NCBI GenBank assembly: GCA_025462725.1
Contig: JAOAPE010000007.1
Span: 1-51,874 of the forward strand
From: Terriglobales bacterium
GTDB taxonomy: Bacteria; Acidobacteriota; Terriglobia; Terriglobales; Acidobacteriaceae
Length of the DNA: 51,874 nucleotides
Direction of reading: 5' to 3'
In this document: one piece after another, positions 27,657 through 35,881 of the stretch
Position numbering within the stretch: position 1 is the first letter of the stretch
How the letters are laid out: every line of letters starts with the position of its first letter
The notes under the pieces: generated by a model
The model's database searches: none
The model's input: the letters and a program-made list of their open reading frames with translations, nothing else
Told to the model about the DNA's origin: nothing
Translations under genes and position numbers: made by a program

Positions 27657-28667
27657 TCACTTGTGTGGTGGCAAATATTTCTTCTTGATCTTGGCGACTA
27701 TGACGTAGTTGGGATCCACCATCTCGTTGAGCTTCACTTCGCCCACTTGCGACAACAACTGGTAGGCATCCATCTCAGACATGTTGTAGTCGCTGTGCAT
27801 CCATCCCACTAACTCTGTGTAGGCGATGCGCAGTGCGTCGTCCAGCGGACGATACGCTCCCACAGCCATGATGTATTCGTCGTTTTCAAATCGTGGCCAA
27901 GCAATCTTCTTGGCTTTGATCAATTGCACCTGCAGGCGAACCTTCATTGGGACTTCGATCGCTGTCCCGCCGATTTCGCCATCGCCCATCGCCGCATGTC
28001 CATCGCCCACAAATAACAATGCTCCGCGAGTGTTCACGGGGAAATAAACTGTGTTTCCCGCGCTGGCCTCCGGAGAATCCATATTGCCGCCGAACTCCGC
28101 CGGCACGATCGAACTTCGCGCCTCTGCGCCCGCGGGTGCCACCCCTATGCAACCCAGAAACGGATGCAACGGTATTTTCACTGAGAACTTTGAATCGAGC
28201 GCTTTGAAGCTGGCAGTGTTCGTCGCGTGGTCGATCGGATAAAACCAGATCTTCTCGCCGATAGGCGCATTCAGCATTGGCGTGTAGTTGGTGCGGTTGA
28301 TCGCACCGAATCCCTGCGCGATCGTTCCCACCCCCTGATTGCTGTCCACCTTGAGGTCTAGGATTTTCACCGCGAGCGTGTCTCCGGGTTCCGCGCCATC
28401 AATATAAAAAGGCCCGGTCAGCGGATTATCACCCTTGACCATGCTCAGCGTATCCCCCGGTTTTTTGATCACATTGCCGAAGCAATCCACCGTATTGGTT
28501 TCCAGGATGTCGCCCGGCTTCAGGTGAAGTACCGGCTCGCTTGTGGCGAAGACGAATTTTAGTTTGGATTCATCCAGCGTGTATCGAACCACGTTCGCCG
28601 CCGGGATTTGCGCCACGCACGCGCACGAAAGAAGAAATGTGGTGATTGCAACTGCGATTCTGCTCAT
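27657..28667 (-). CDS. Exported acetamidase/formamidase family protein
   Basis: A 336-residue protein of the FmdA/AmdA family with an N-terminal signal peptide (MSRIAVAITTFLLSCACVAQ, cleavage near AQ). Recognised by the blocks LKPGDILETNTVDCFGN, GAEPGDTLAV, LFVGDGHAAMGDGEIGGTAI and HPFLGCIGVAP. Classical members are cytosolic amidases hydrolysing formamide or acetamide. Exported members with this fold are also found. The ATG at 28667 yields the clean signal sequence; a start at 28706 would place 13 residues ahead of it. Adjacent to the DLH-type hydrolase, perhaps one operon. Confidence 0.85.
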   Translation of the reverse strand: MSRIAVAITTFLLSCACVAQIPAANVVRYTLDESKLKFVFATSEPVLHLKPGDILETNTVDCFGNVIKKPGDTLSMVKGDNPLTGPFYIDGAEPGDTLAVKILDLKVDSNQGVGTIAQGFGAINRTNYTPMLNAPIGEKIWFYPIDHATNTASFKALDSKFSVKIPLHPFLGCIGVAPAGAEARSSIVPAEFGGNMDSPEASAGNTVYFPVNTRGALLFVGDGHAAMGDGEIGGTAIEVPMKVRLQVQLIKAKKIAWPRFENDEYIMAVGAYRPLDDALRIAYTELVGWMHSDYNMSEMDAYQLLSQVGEVKLNEMVDPNYVIVAKIKKKYLPPHK

Positions 28668-28714
28668 GGCCGGGCAGTCTAGCATTGCAGCGGCCATTGC
28701 CGCCACTCGCAGGC

Positions 28715-29341
28715 TTAGGTCAACAGCGCATAGGCGACTATGGTCTCTCCGCGAACACCTGTCGCTTGCTCCACTTCTTCATTAAGTCGCGATTCCAACT
28801 CGTCGCTCCCCGGCTTCATCTCGCACGAAGCAATCTCTTCTGCCGTCGCTCCGTGGAAGCACAATTCGCAAACTCCAAGTCCCTCTTCTTGTCCAGACCG
28901 GATCGGCGGTCCAAACACCCGGCACGTCATTGGTCTCGATGCATAAACCGCACACTCGCCGGTCTCAACGATCAGCGCCGGACACGGTTCATCATTCCCA
29001 AACTCCTCAAATGCCAAATCAGCTTCTTCGCTCAGAATGCCCGCTTGCGCATTGCCGGGAAAATCGGACGCTAATCGCGCAACAGACTCCCGCGCCCGCT
29101 TTCGGACAGCTTCCGCGCGGTCGGGATTGTCCTCTTCCAACTTCGCCATCCCTTGTTTCAGGCGCGCCGCATCCAGCTGATTGATCGGGAAAACGCCAGA
29201 GCAGCATTGTGTGCATCCTGAGCGACACAGCAGCCATGGCCCGCTTCTGCGGGCGGCATCGGCGAACGCCGTGTCCACGATCTGCACGAGTTTGCTGTCG
29301 TTTCTAGGTAAGGGACTGCACACTTGAAAATCATAGCTCAT
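28715..29341 (-). CDS. YkgJ-type cysteine-cluster protein
   Basis: A 208-residue cytoplasmic protein with the CxxCC-type cluster: CRSGCTQCCSG near the N-terminus and, later, CPALIVETGECAVYASRPMT with C-R after it, and CELCF. The Cys spacing fits the YkgJ/CxxCxxCC family, presumed to bind zinc or an iron-sulfur cluster. The biological role is unknown. The ATG at 29341 is the family-typical start; 25 residues encoded upstream look unrelated. Small gap to the amidase gene. Confidence 0.85.
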   Translation of the reverse strand: MSYDFQVCSPLPRNDSKLVQIVDTAFADAARRSGPWLLCRSGCTQCCSGVFPINQLDAARLKQGMAKLEEDNPDRAEAVRKRARESVARLASDFPGNAQAGILSEEADLAFEEFGNDEPCPALIVETGECAVYASRPMTCRVFGPPIRSGQEEGLGVCELCFHGATAEEIASCEMKPGSDELESRLNEEVEQATGVRGETIVAYALLT

Positions 29342-29440
29342 GCACGCGGCAGGTACTCGCCTCGCCGCCAAACTCCCGATTTCGCCTGATACAATAAAGG
29401 TGCAGCTACACCTCAACTTTCACGTTCAAAGGATCACATT

Positions 29441-29638
29441 TTGGCAGGAAGACAAGGCTCTACATTTGGCAAACGCCAAAAAGAACAGAAGCGGCAAGAG
29501 AAGCGGCAGGAGAAAGCCCAGCGCCGGGATCAACGCAAGCAGGACAAAGCCAACGGGATTGTGACTCCCGATGACGATTTGGAACTGCTTGGCCCTCCTG
29601 AAGAATCCGATGAAGATGCCGGACTCGGCTCCGAGTAA
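29441..29638 (+). CDS. Small, highly charged protein of unknown function
   Basis: A 65-residue protein starting at TTG 29441 with AAAGGA about eight bases upstream. Residues 8-38 are almost all Lys, Arg, Gln and Glu (RQKEQKRQEKRQEKAQRR type), predicted as a helix; the C-terminal part is acidic (PDDDLELL, EESDEDAG). Such bipolar charge suggests an RNA- or ribosome-associated protein, but this is inference. Similar small proteins occur in other bacteria by my recollection, unnamed. Its stop codon lies within the repeat that follows. Confidence 0.6.
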   Translation: MAGRQGSTFGKRQKEQKRQEKRQEKAQRRDQRKQDKANGIVTPDDDLELLGPPEESDEDAGLGSE

Positions 29639-29681
29639 CTATCCGCGATAGTTACTACGCGGGACGTCTCAAAATAGTTAC
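29634..29681. promoter_or_regulatory. Triple GTAACTAT-type repeat upstream of the hem operon
   Basis: Two 9-base arms, AGTAACTAT (29634-29642) and its reverse complement (29648-29656), enclose a 5-base spacer. A third direct copy, ATAGTTAC, is at 29674-29681. A possible -10 TAATAT lies at 29687-29692. The repeat overlaps the stop of the small gene and stands about 200 bases before hemE. It may be a regulator binding site or a hairpin at the end of the small gene. Confidence 0.5.
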
Positions 29682-29877
29682 GAATGTAATATTGCATTTT
29701 GCCGGACCTCAAGGTACTCTCTTCAGGAACTTAGAACAAGACGTTAGCCGCTGATTCGGGGGGATTGGCGGCTTTCGTGTTTCTACTCACTTTTTATCCC
29801 TCGCCCTCTCTCACGTTTGCGCAATCCGCGCCCTACAATGCTACATTCAAGAGAGTCGTTTTCCTTCAACTGCGCCC

Positions 29878-30954
29878 ATGTCAGCTCCGGATTCCATTTT
29901 CATTAAGGCGTGTAAACGCCAGCCCGTTCCCTACACGCCCATCTGGCTCATGCGCCAAGCCGGCCGATACATGGCCGAATATCGCGCTGTTCGCAAAAAC
30001 TATTCGCTCGTCGAGATCTGCAAGAACTCCGCTGTCGCCGCGGAAGTCACTATCACTGCCGCTGAGAAACTCAAGGTGGACGCGGCCATCATCTTCGCCG
30101 ACCTCCTGCTTCCGCTCGAAGTCATGGGACTGCCGTTTCACTTCGAAGCCGGAGAAGGACCACGCATTGAGAAACCCGTCCGCGAAGCTTCAGATGTGAC
30201 TTCCCTGCGCATCGACCGCGCTGCGGATCTCGGCTACGTCTCAGAGTCAGTCCGCAAAGTGGCAAAGCACTTCGGCACAAAGCTTCCCGTCATCGGATTC
30301 TGCGGCGCCCCGTTCACTCTTGCCAGTTACATGATCGAGGGCAGCGGTTCGCGCAATTACGTCCACACCAAGAAGATGATGTACAACCAGCCGCAGGTTT
30401 GGGACGAACTCCTCTCCAAACTTGTTTCCGTGCTCGCGGAGTACGCCGCCGAGCAAGTCCGCGCCGGAGCTGATGCCTTGCAGGTCTTCGATAGTTGGGT
30501 AGGATGCCTCAGCGTCGAGGACTTCCGCCAATACGTTCTGCCGCAAACAACGCGGTTGATTGATGCGCTGAAAAACACCGGAGTGCCGATCATTTACTTC
30601 GGTACCGATAGCGCCACACTTCTACCGCACATGCAGCAGACCGGCGCCGACGTCATCGGACTCGATTGGCGCATTCCCCTCGACGAAGGCTGGACAAAAC
30701 TACATCATCGCTGCGCCGTGCAGGGCAATCTCGATCCCGTACTTCTCTTCGCCGACAAAAAAGAATTGTGCTTCCGCGCCGAAGAGATTCTCCATCAAGC
30801 TGCCGGTCGTCCCGGACACATCTTCAATCTCGGACACGGCATTCTCCCCGAGACTCCTGTAGAGAACGTGCAAGCACTCGTCGAGTTCGTGCACGAGATT
30901 TCTGCAAACTTGCAGGCGGCATCCGCAGGCGCGCCATCCGCGAGCACTCGATGA
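29878..30954 (+). CDS. hemE: Uroporphyrinogen decarboxylase HemE
   Basis: A 358-residue enzyme that removes four acetate carboxyls from uroporphyrinogen III to give coproporphyrinogen III. The N-terminal signature PIWLMRQAGRYMAEYR and the later GFCGAPFTLASYMIEG are diagnostic; the catalytic Asp lies in AIIFADLLLPLE. First gene of the haem operon; its stop overlaps the hemH start (ATGA, 30951-30954). No obvious ribosome-binding site precedes the ATG. Full length. Confidence 0.97.
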   Translation: MSAPDSIFIKACKRQPVPYTPIWLMRQAGRYMAEYRAVRKNYSLVEICKNSAVAAEVTITAAEKLKVDAAIIFADLLLPLEVMGLPFHFEAGEGPRIEKPVREASDVTSLRIDRAADLGYVSESVRKVAKHFGTKLPVIGFCGAPFTLASYMIEGSGSRNYVHTKKMMYNQPQVWDELLSKLVSVLAEYAAEQVRAGADALQVFDSWVGCLSVEDFRQYVLPQTTRLIDALKNTGVPIIYFGTDSATLLPHMQQTGADVIGLDWRIPLDEGWTKLHHRCAVQGNLDPVLLFADKKELCFRAEEILHQAAGRPGHIFNLGHGILPETPVENVQALVEFVHEISANLQAASAGAPSASTR

Positions 30955-31892
30955 CTGCCGCCTCAAGCACGTTTCGTCCTGCGATTCTTCTTCTCGCGCA
31001 CGGCACGCCGGGCAGCCCGGACGACGTCCCCGCCTACATGCGCAACATCACCGGCGGACGCCCCATTCCCGATGCTGTCATGCAGGAAGTTCAGCACCGC
31101 TACGCGCTCATCGGCACATCGCCGCTGACTGACATCACCATGCAGCAAGCCGACGCGCTCTCGAAAAAGCTTGATGTGCCTGTCTATGTCGGCATGAGAA
31201 ATTGGCATCCCTTCATCGCGGATACCGTGAAAACCATGCTCGCCGACGGCATCACTCACACGATTGCGATTTGCCTCGCTCCGCAAAACTCCCGCACCAG
31301 CGTCGGGCTGTACAAAAAAGTCACAACGGATGCCGCCGCCGATCACATGCAGGTTACCTTTGTTGACTCATGGCACGATCATCCCGATTTGATAGCAGCC
31401 TTTGCCGAGCGCCTCCAGGCTGCTCTCAAGAACGCCGCGCCGGGAGTTCCGATCATCTTCACCGCTCATAGCGTGCCTTGCCGCACCATCTGTGGCGAGA
31501 ACATTGACCCTTACTCAAGGCAAGCTAAGCACACCGCCGAACTCGTCGCCCAAAGTTGCGGCATTACCGATACAGACTGGCACTTCGCATTTCAGAGCCA
31601 GGGAATGTCCGGAGGCCCATGGATCGGCCCCAGCGTTGAAGACACGATCACCGCGTTGAAAGCAGCTGGGCATTCCTCGTTCCTGATGCAACCCATCGGA
31701 TTCGTCTGCGATCACGTCGAAGTCCTTTTCGATATCGACATCTTCTTCAAGAAGTATGGCGACGACCGCGGCATGGCTTTGTCCCGCGCCGAATCACTGA
31801 ACACTTCTCCCCGATTCATAACCGCGCTCGCAGACCTCGCGACCACAGCTCTCAAAAACATCAACGTGACCGCAGGCGCGCCCGCCCGATGA
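30951..31892 (+). CDS. hemH: Ferrochelatase HemH
   Basis: A 313-residue enzyme that inserts iron into a porphyrin. The catalytic His is in FTAHSVPCRT; other family blocks are LLLAHGTPGSPDDV, APQNSRTSVGLYKK and FAFQSQGMSGGPWIGPSVED. Start at ATG 30951, overlapping hemE; longer versions of the frame begin inside hemE and are rejected. It ends with ATGA overlap to hemY (31889-31892). Whether it uses coproporphyrin or protoporphyrin cannot be told from what I can see. Confidence 0.94.
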   Translation: MTAASSTFRPAILLLAHGTPGSPDDVPAYMRNITGGRPIPDAVMQEVQHRYALIGTSPLTDITMQQADALSKKLDVPVYVGMRNWHPFIADTVKTMLADGITHTIAICLAPQNSRTSVGLYKKVTTDAAADHMQVTFVDSWHDHPDLIAAFAERLQAALKNAAPGVPIIFTAHSVPCRTICGENIDPYSRQAKHTAELVAQSCGITDTDWHFAFQSQGMSGGPWIGPSVEDTITALKAAGHSSFLMQPIGFVCDHVEVLFDIDIFFKKYGDDRGMALSRAESLNTSPRFITALADLATTALKNINVTAGAPAR

Positions 31893-33256
31893 AGCGCGTC
31901 GCCATTATCGGGGGCGGCATCTCCGGGTTGAGCGCAGCTTTCCATTTCGAAAAAGCGCGGCAGACCGGAGTTGATATTTCCTACACGCTCTTCGAGAGCG
32001 AACCACGCCTCGGCGGGGTTCTCAGGACCGAAAAGCAGGACGGCCTCCTCTTGGAAGCTGGCCCCGATTCGTTTCTTTCCGCCAAACCCTGGGCCGCCGA
32101 TCTCGCCCGCGAAGTCGGACTTGCTAACGAGCTGATTCACTCCAACGACTTCCAACGCAAAACATACATCCTCAATCGCGGCCACCTCACTCCGTTGCCG
32201 GACGGCATTCAGATGATCGTGCCAACAAAAGCCTGGCCCGTAGCAACATCGCCCCTTCTGTCCTTCGGGACAAAGATTGGAATGTTGCGCGAATACTTTT
32301 CCCCGCCAGCGCCTCTGCCGCCCGACCAAGACGAATCCGTAGCCTCGTTCGTGGCACGACACTTCGGCGAAGAAGTTGTTAACAAACTCGCAAGCCCACT
32401 ACTTGCCGGGGTTTACGGAGGAGACGCCGCTCAGCTTAGCGCCCGGGCAGTGCTGCCCCACTTCGTCGCACTCGAAGCAAAACATCGCAGCCTCGTGCGC
32501 GGTGTTCTCGGCGCGAAGAAAACTTCGACCACAAACGTTCCTCTGTTCACTTCGTTCAAGGGCGGCATGCAGCAGTTCGTGGACGCCATCGCCGCCCGGC
32601 TCACGCCCGCTTCGATCGCACTGACCTGTAAAGTCTCAGCCCTAGACCGGCAGGAGGATCAGTGGCGCATCGTCGCAGCTTGTAGCGCGACCGAACTTTT
32701 CACCGACATCCTCCTCGCGCTCCCATCGCAATCGGCCGCTTCATTGCTGCAGGAACACAACCAAGAACTCGCGCGCACTCTAGCCAGTATCGATTATTCG
32801 AACTCCATCACCATCGCTCTCGGATATGACGCAAGCAAGCTCAACCTGCCGCCCGGTTTTGGATTCCTCGTTCCTCGCACAGAGAATCGCAGCCTGATCG
32901 CCTGCACATTCGTTCACAATAAGTTTGATCACCGCGTTCCTGCAGGCCGCATTCTCCTGCGCGTCTTCTTGACCGAGGGCCTCGACAAGTCGGACGCCGA
33001 ACTCCAATCCATCGTCGAGCGCGAGCTCTCGGAAATCATGAGCATCAAGACTCCCGCGGATTTCGTGAGGATCTCGCGCTGGTCCCGCGCCATGCCGCAA
33101 TACCATATCGGACACCTGCAAAAACTCGCTTCGATCGAGAAGATGTCCGCCGCGATTCCCCACCTTCAACTCATAGGCAACGCATATCGCGGCATCGGAA
33201 TTCCCGATTGCGTTCGCGAAGGCAAACTCGCCGCCGAGAAACTTCTAAAAAACTAA
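31889..33256 (+). CDS. hemY: Protoporphyrinogen/coproporphyrinogen oxidase HemY
   Basis: A 455-residue FAD enzyme of the HemY (oxygen-dependent PPOX/CgoX) class. The N-terminal dinucleotide motif is VAIIGGGISGLSAAFH; ESEPRLGGVLRT and LEAGPDSFL follow; the C-terminal NAYRGIGIPDCVREG is the FAD-binding end. It oxidises protoporphyrinogen IX or coproporphyrinogen III. ATGA overlap with hemH makes hemEHY a tightly coupled operon. Overlaps the convergent M48 gene by four bases. Confidence 0.94.
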   Translation: MKRVAIIGGGISGLSAAFHFEKARQTGVDISYTLFESEPRLGGVLRTEKQDGLLLEAGPDSFLSAKPWAADLAREVGLANELIHSNDFQRKTYILNRGHLTPLPDGIQMIVPTKAWPVATSPLLSFGTKIGMLREYFSPPAPLPPDQDESVASFVARHFGEEVVNKLASPLLAGVYGGDAAQLSARAVLPHFVALEAKHRSLVRGVLGAKKTSTTNVPLFTSFKGGMQQFVDAIAARLTPASIALTCKVSALDRQEDQWRIVAACSATELFTDILLALPSQSAASLLQEHNQELARTLASIDYSNSITIALGYDASKLNLPPGFGFLVPRTENRSLIACTFVHNKFDHRVPAGRILLRVFLTEGLDKSDAELQSIVERELSEIMSIKTPADFVRISRWSRAMPQYHIGHLQKLASIEKMSAAIPHLQLIGNAYRGIGIPDCVREGKLAAEKLLKN

Positions 33257-34419
33257 ACTGTTTTGGGATTCGCTTGCGCGAAGGCTCGCGCCGCTGCGAT
33301 TCGCTTTGATACTGCAGGGTGCGAATGGAACAACACTTCCACCACTCGCGACGGATTTTTCTCCGACAGGTTCTGCTCGCTTAGTTTATCCATCGCCGTG
33401 ATGAACGGATTCACACTGGGCACGGACTTCCAGCAATAATCATCTGCTTGCCGCTCATTATGCCGCGAAAAAGCGTTCAGCGCAGGTAATAGTGCCAGCG
33501 AAAGAATGCTGGACACCAGCGCTAATAGCGGCAAGTTTGCGAAGTCATGCAAATCGGAGAACATTCCCAGGTTCCTGACCGAGTAGTCCAGCACCTGGCT
33601 CGCTGCCCAAAATCCGACCAGCGTGATCATCACTTGCAGGGCGATGCTCTTGAAAATATGCCGATGCACATGATGGCCCAACTCATGCGCCAACACTGCT
33701 TCGATCTCGTCCTCTGAATAATTTTGCAGCAGCGTATCAGAAAGAATGATTCGTCGCGTGTTTCCCAACCCAGTCAGCGCAGCGTTGGCTTTTTTGCTCT
33801 TCTCTGAAAGCTTCCATTCGTAGACTCCGCGCACTCTCGTTCCTGCCGCTTCGCTGAGCCGCACCAATCGCGACTTCAACTCTTCATTCTCCAGCGGGAT
33901 AAACCGATAGAACAACGGGAACAGCACCACCGGCGCGATCTGCGCGAACGCCACGAACAAGAAAATGAATGCCAGCCATGCATACACCCACCACCGCTGC
34001 GGAGACATCCTGATCAGCCAGTAGATCAACTCTGCGACTATCGCGCCCAACACTAATCCCACTAGCCAGCCCTTCAATTCATCCAGCAGCCACGATCCAA
34101 GTTTTTGGTTTGAGAGATTGTGATGGTGCTCCAGGCGGAAGCCGTAATAATCCAGCCCCGCCCCGGCGATCTTCGCCAATGCCGCCAGCATCAACACGTA
34201 CGCAAACAATGCGAGGGCGTAGCGGCCACCGGTGATCTTCCACGCCACATCGCGCAGGTGCGTCGTCCAGCCCGTCGCCAGAAGAACCGCTAGCATCGCG
34301 AAACCGATCGACGCATCCGCAATGCCTATCCAGCGACGCTTGCGGTTGTACTCGCGCGCTTCTGCCGTGTCCTGTTGCACGTTCACAGGCGCCGCTGACG
34401 CATTGGGAGTTGATGCCAT
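33253..34419 (-). CDS. M48 family (Ste24-like) membrane metallopeptidase
   Basis: A 388-residue membrane zinc protease. The HEXXH motif is in EAVLAHELGHHVHRH, with a second Glu ligand likely in HNERQADDYC. At least five hydrophobic segments flank it (for example about 33-52, 68-88, 120-140, 150-180, 290-315). It matches the CAAX-protease/Ste24 branch: residues TRVRGVYEWKLSEKSKKANA and LGNTRRIILSDTLL are typical. Role probably in membrane-protein quality control. Two bases separate it from the upstream phosphohexomutase gene, so it may be co-expressed. Confidence 0.9.
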   Translation of the reverse strand: MASTPNASAAPVNVQQDTAEAREYNRKRRWIGIADASIGFAMLAVLLATGWTTHLRDVAWKITGGRYALALFAYVLMLAALAKIAGAGLDYYGFRLEHHHNLSNQKLGSWLLDELKGWLVGLVLGAIVAELIYWLIRMSPQRWWVYAWLAFIFLFVAFAQIAPVVLFPLFYRFIPLENEELKSRLVRLSEAAGTRVRGVYEWKLSEKSKKANAALTGLGNTRRIILSDTLLQNYSEDEIEAVLAHELGHHVHRHIFKSIALQVMITLVGFWAASQVLDYSVRNLGMFSDLHDFANLPLLALVSSILSLALLPALNAFSRHNERQADDYCWKSVPSVNPFITAMDKLSEQNLSEKNPSRVVEVLFHSHPAVSKRIAAARAFAQANPKTV

Positions 34420-34420
34420 T

Positions 34421-35854
34421 TCAGATATTGCTCACAACTGCTTTCTGATTCACAAACTCTTCTGCGGATGCCAGCAACTCTTTCACGAGCTCCGGAGAAG
34501 CCGCCTCCGAGTACACGCGCAACAAAGGTTCCGTTCCTGAAGCCCTCATCAGCAACCACGCTTCCGCATCTTCCTTCTTCGTCGGAGTCTCCACAAAAAA
34601 CTTGATGCCGTCGAGATTTTCGCTGCGCAGCACTTTGTATTTTCCCAGGTGCGTCAGCCCGGCACTCGCCCGACGTATCGCCGATTCTTTTACATCATTC
34701 GGAATGTGCATATCCAACCGCGCATAATGATGCTGCCCGAAATCCCGCTGCAGATCTGCCACGAGTTGTCCCAGCGTTTTGGCTTCATCCGCCATTACAT
34801 TCGCAAGCAGCAGCGCGTTGAGCAATCCATCGCGCTCCGGAAGGTGTCGCGTGATTCCGATTCCGCCCGACTCTTCCCCGCCGATCAGCACTTCGCGCTC
34901 CAGCATCACGTCGCAGGTGTACTTGAATCCGATCGCCGTCTCAACCAGTTCGCGCCCGTGCTTCGCTGCGATTCGGTCCAGCATCTTCGTCGTATTGAAT
35001 GCGCGCACAACACATCCCGGCCACTTCTTCCGCTCCAGCAGCCAGCGCAAGATGACAGAATAGATTTTGTGCGAATCAACGAAGTTCCCTTTCTCGTCGA
35101 CAGCGCCAATGCGGTCTGCATCGCCGTCGGTGACGAAACCCGCATGACATCCTTCGCGGACGACCATCTCCTGCAACGCTTGCACGTGCGGCAGGATCGG
35201 CTCGGGATTGATTCCCGGAAACAGTGGATTGACTTCTGCGCGTATCTCTACAAACTTGATCTTGTTTTCCGCGAAGATGCCGGCGAGCACACCGCGCCCG
35301 GAGCCGTACATGCAATCGATGCCGAACTTGAAATCCGCTTTTGCGATCTTTTCCAGGTCAACGAATTTGGTGAGCGCGGCAACGTATGATGTCTTGAAAT
35401 CAGCGCGAGTGACTTTCGCCTGCTTCTTCGCAGGAATGGTGCCCGCCTGCAACTCCGTCTCAATGCCTTTGATGATCGACGGCTTCGCGGACCCACCGTA
35501 GTAGGCCTTGAACTTCACTCCATTCCAGTTCCACGGATTATGGCTGGATGTGATCACTACACCACCGGTCGCATCGAAGTGTTTCACCGCGAAAGACACT
35601 GCCGGAGTCGGCACGTAATCGTCGGACAGTGTCACATTGATTCCATAGTTAGCGATCGTGTCGGCTACGAGTTCCGCAAATCGTGGTGACCCAAAGCGCG
35701 TGTCGTATCCGATCACTAATCCCTTTTCGCTCTTCTCGTGCTTGAGCACGTATGCCGCGATCGCGGTCGCGACTAGCCGCACATTCTCGTATGTGTAATC
35801 GTCGGCAATGATTCCGCGCCAGCCATCCGTTCCAAACTTGATCTCGCTTACCAT
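34421..35854 (-). CDS. Phosphoglucomutase/phosphomannomutase family protein
   Basis: A 477-residue alpha-D-phosphohexomutase. The active-site Ser is in VVITSSHNPWNWNGVKFK; the metal loop is FVTDGDADRIGAVDEKG, the sugar loop GGEESGGIGI, and the phosphate-binding end LLMRASGTEPLLRVY. The N-terminal KFGTDGWRGIIADDYT is family-typical. Substrate (glucose- or mannose-phosphate) cannot be fixed by sequence alone; neighbours ManC and ManA favour mannose-6-phosphate to mannose-1-phosphate. Full length. Confidence 0.92.
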   Translation of the reverse strand: MVSEIKFGTDGWRGIIADDYTYENVRLVATAIAAYVLKHEKSEKGLVIGYDTRFGSPRFAELVADTIANYGINVTLSDDYVPTPAVSFAVKHFDATGGVVITSSHNPWNWNGVKFKAYYGGSAKPSIIKGIETELQAGTIPAKKQAKVTRADFKTSYVAALTKFVDLEKIAKADFKFGIDCMYGSGRGVLAGIFAENKIKFVEIRAEVNPLFPGINPEPILPHVQALQEMVVREGCHAGFVTDGDADRIGAVDEKGNFVDSHKIYSVILRWLLERKKWPGCVVRAFNTTKMLDRIAAKHGRELVETAIGFKYTCDVMLEREVLIGGEESGGIGITRHLPERDGLLNALLLANVMADEAKTLGQLVADLQRDFGQHHYARLDMHIPNDVKESAIRRASAGLTHLGKYKVLRSENLDGIKFFVETPTKKEDAEAWLLMRASGTEPLLRVYSEAASPELVKELLASAEEFVNQKAVVSNI

Positions 35855-35881
35855 TTATCTCCGTATCGCTTCAATGGATTG

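Noticed and set aside
30666-30950. Extended hemH frame starting inside hemE
   Set aside because: The ATG at 30951 overlaps the hemE stop as ATGA and starts at the family's N-terminus.
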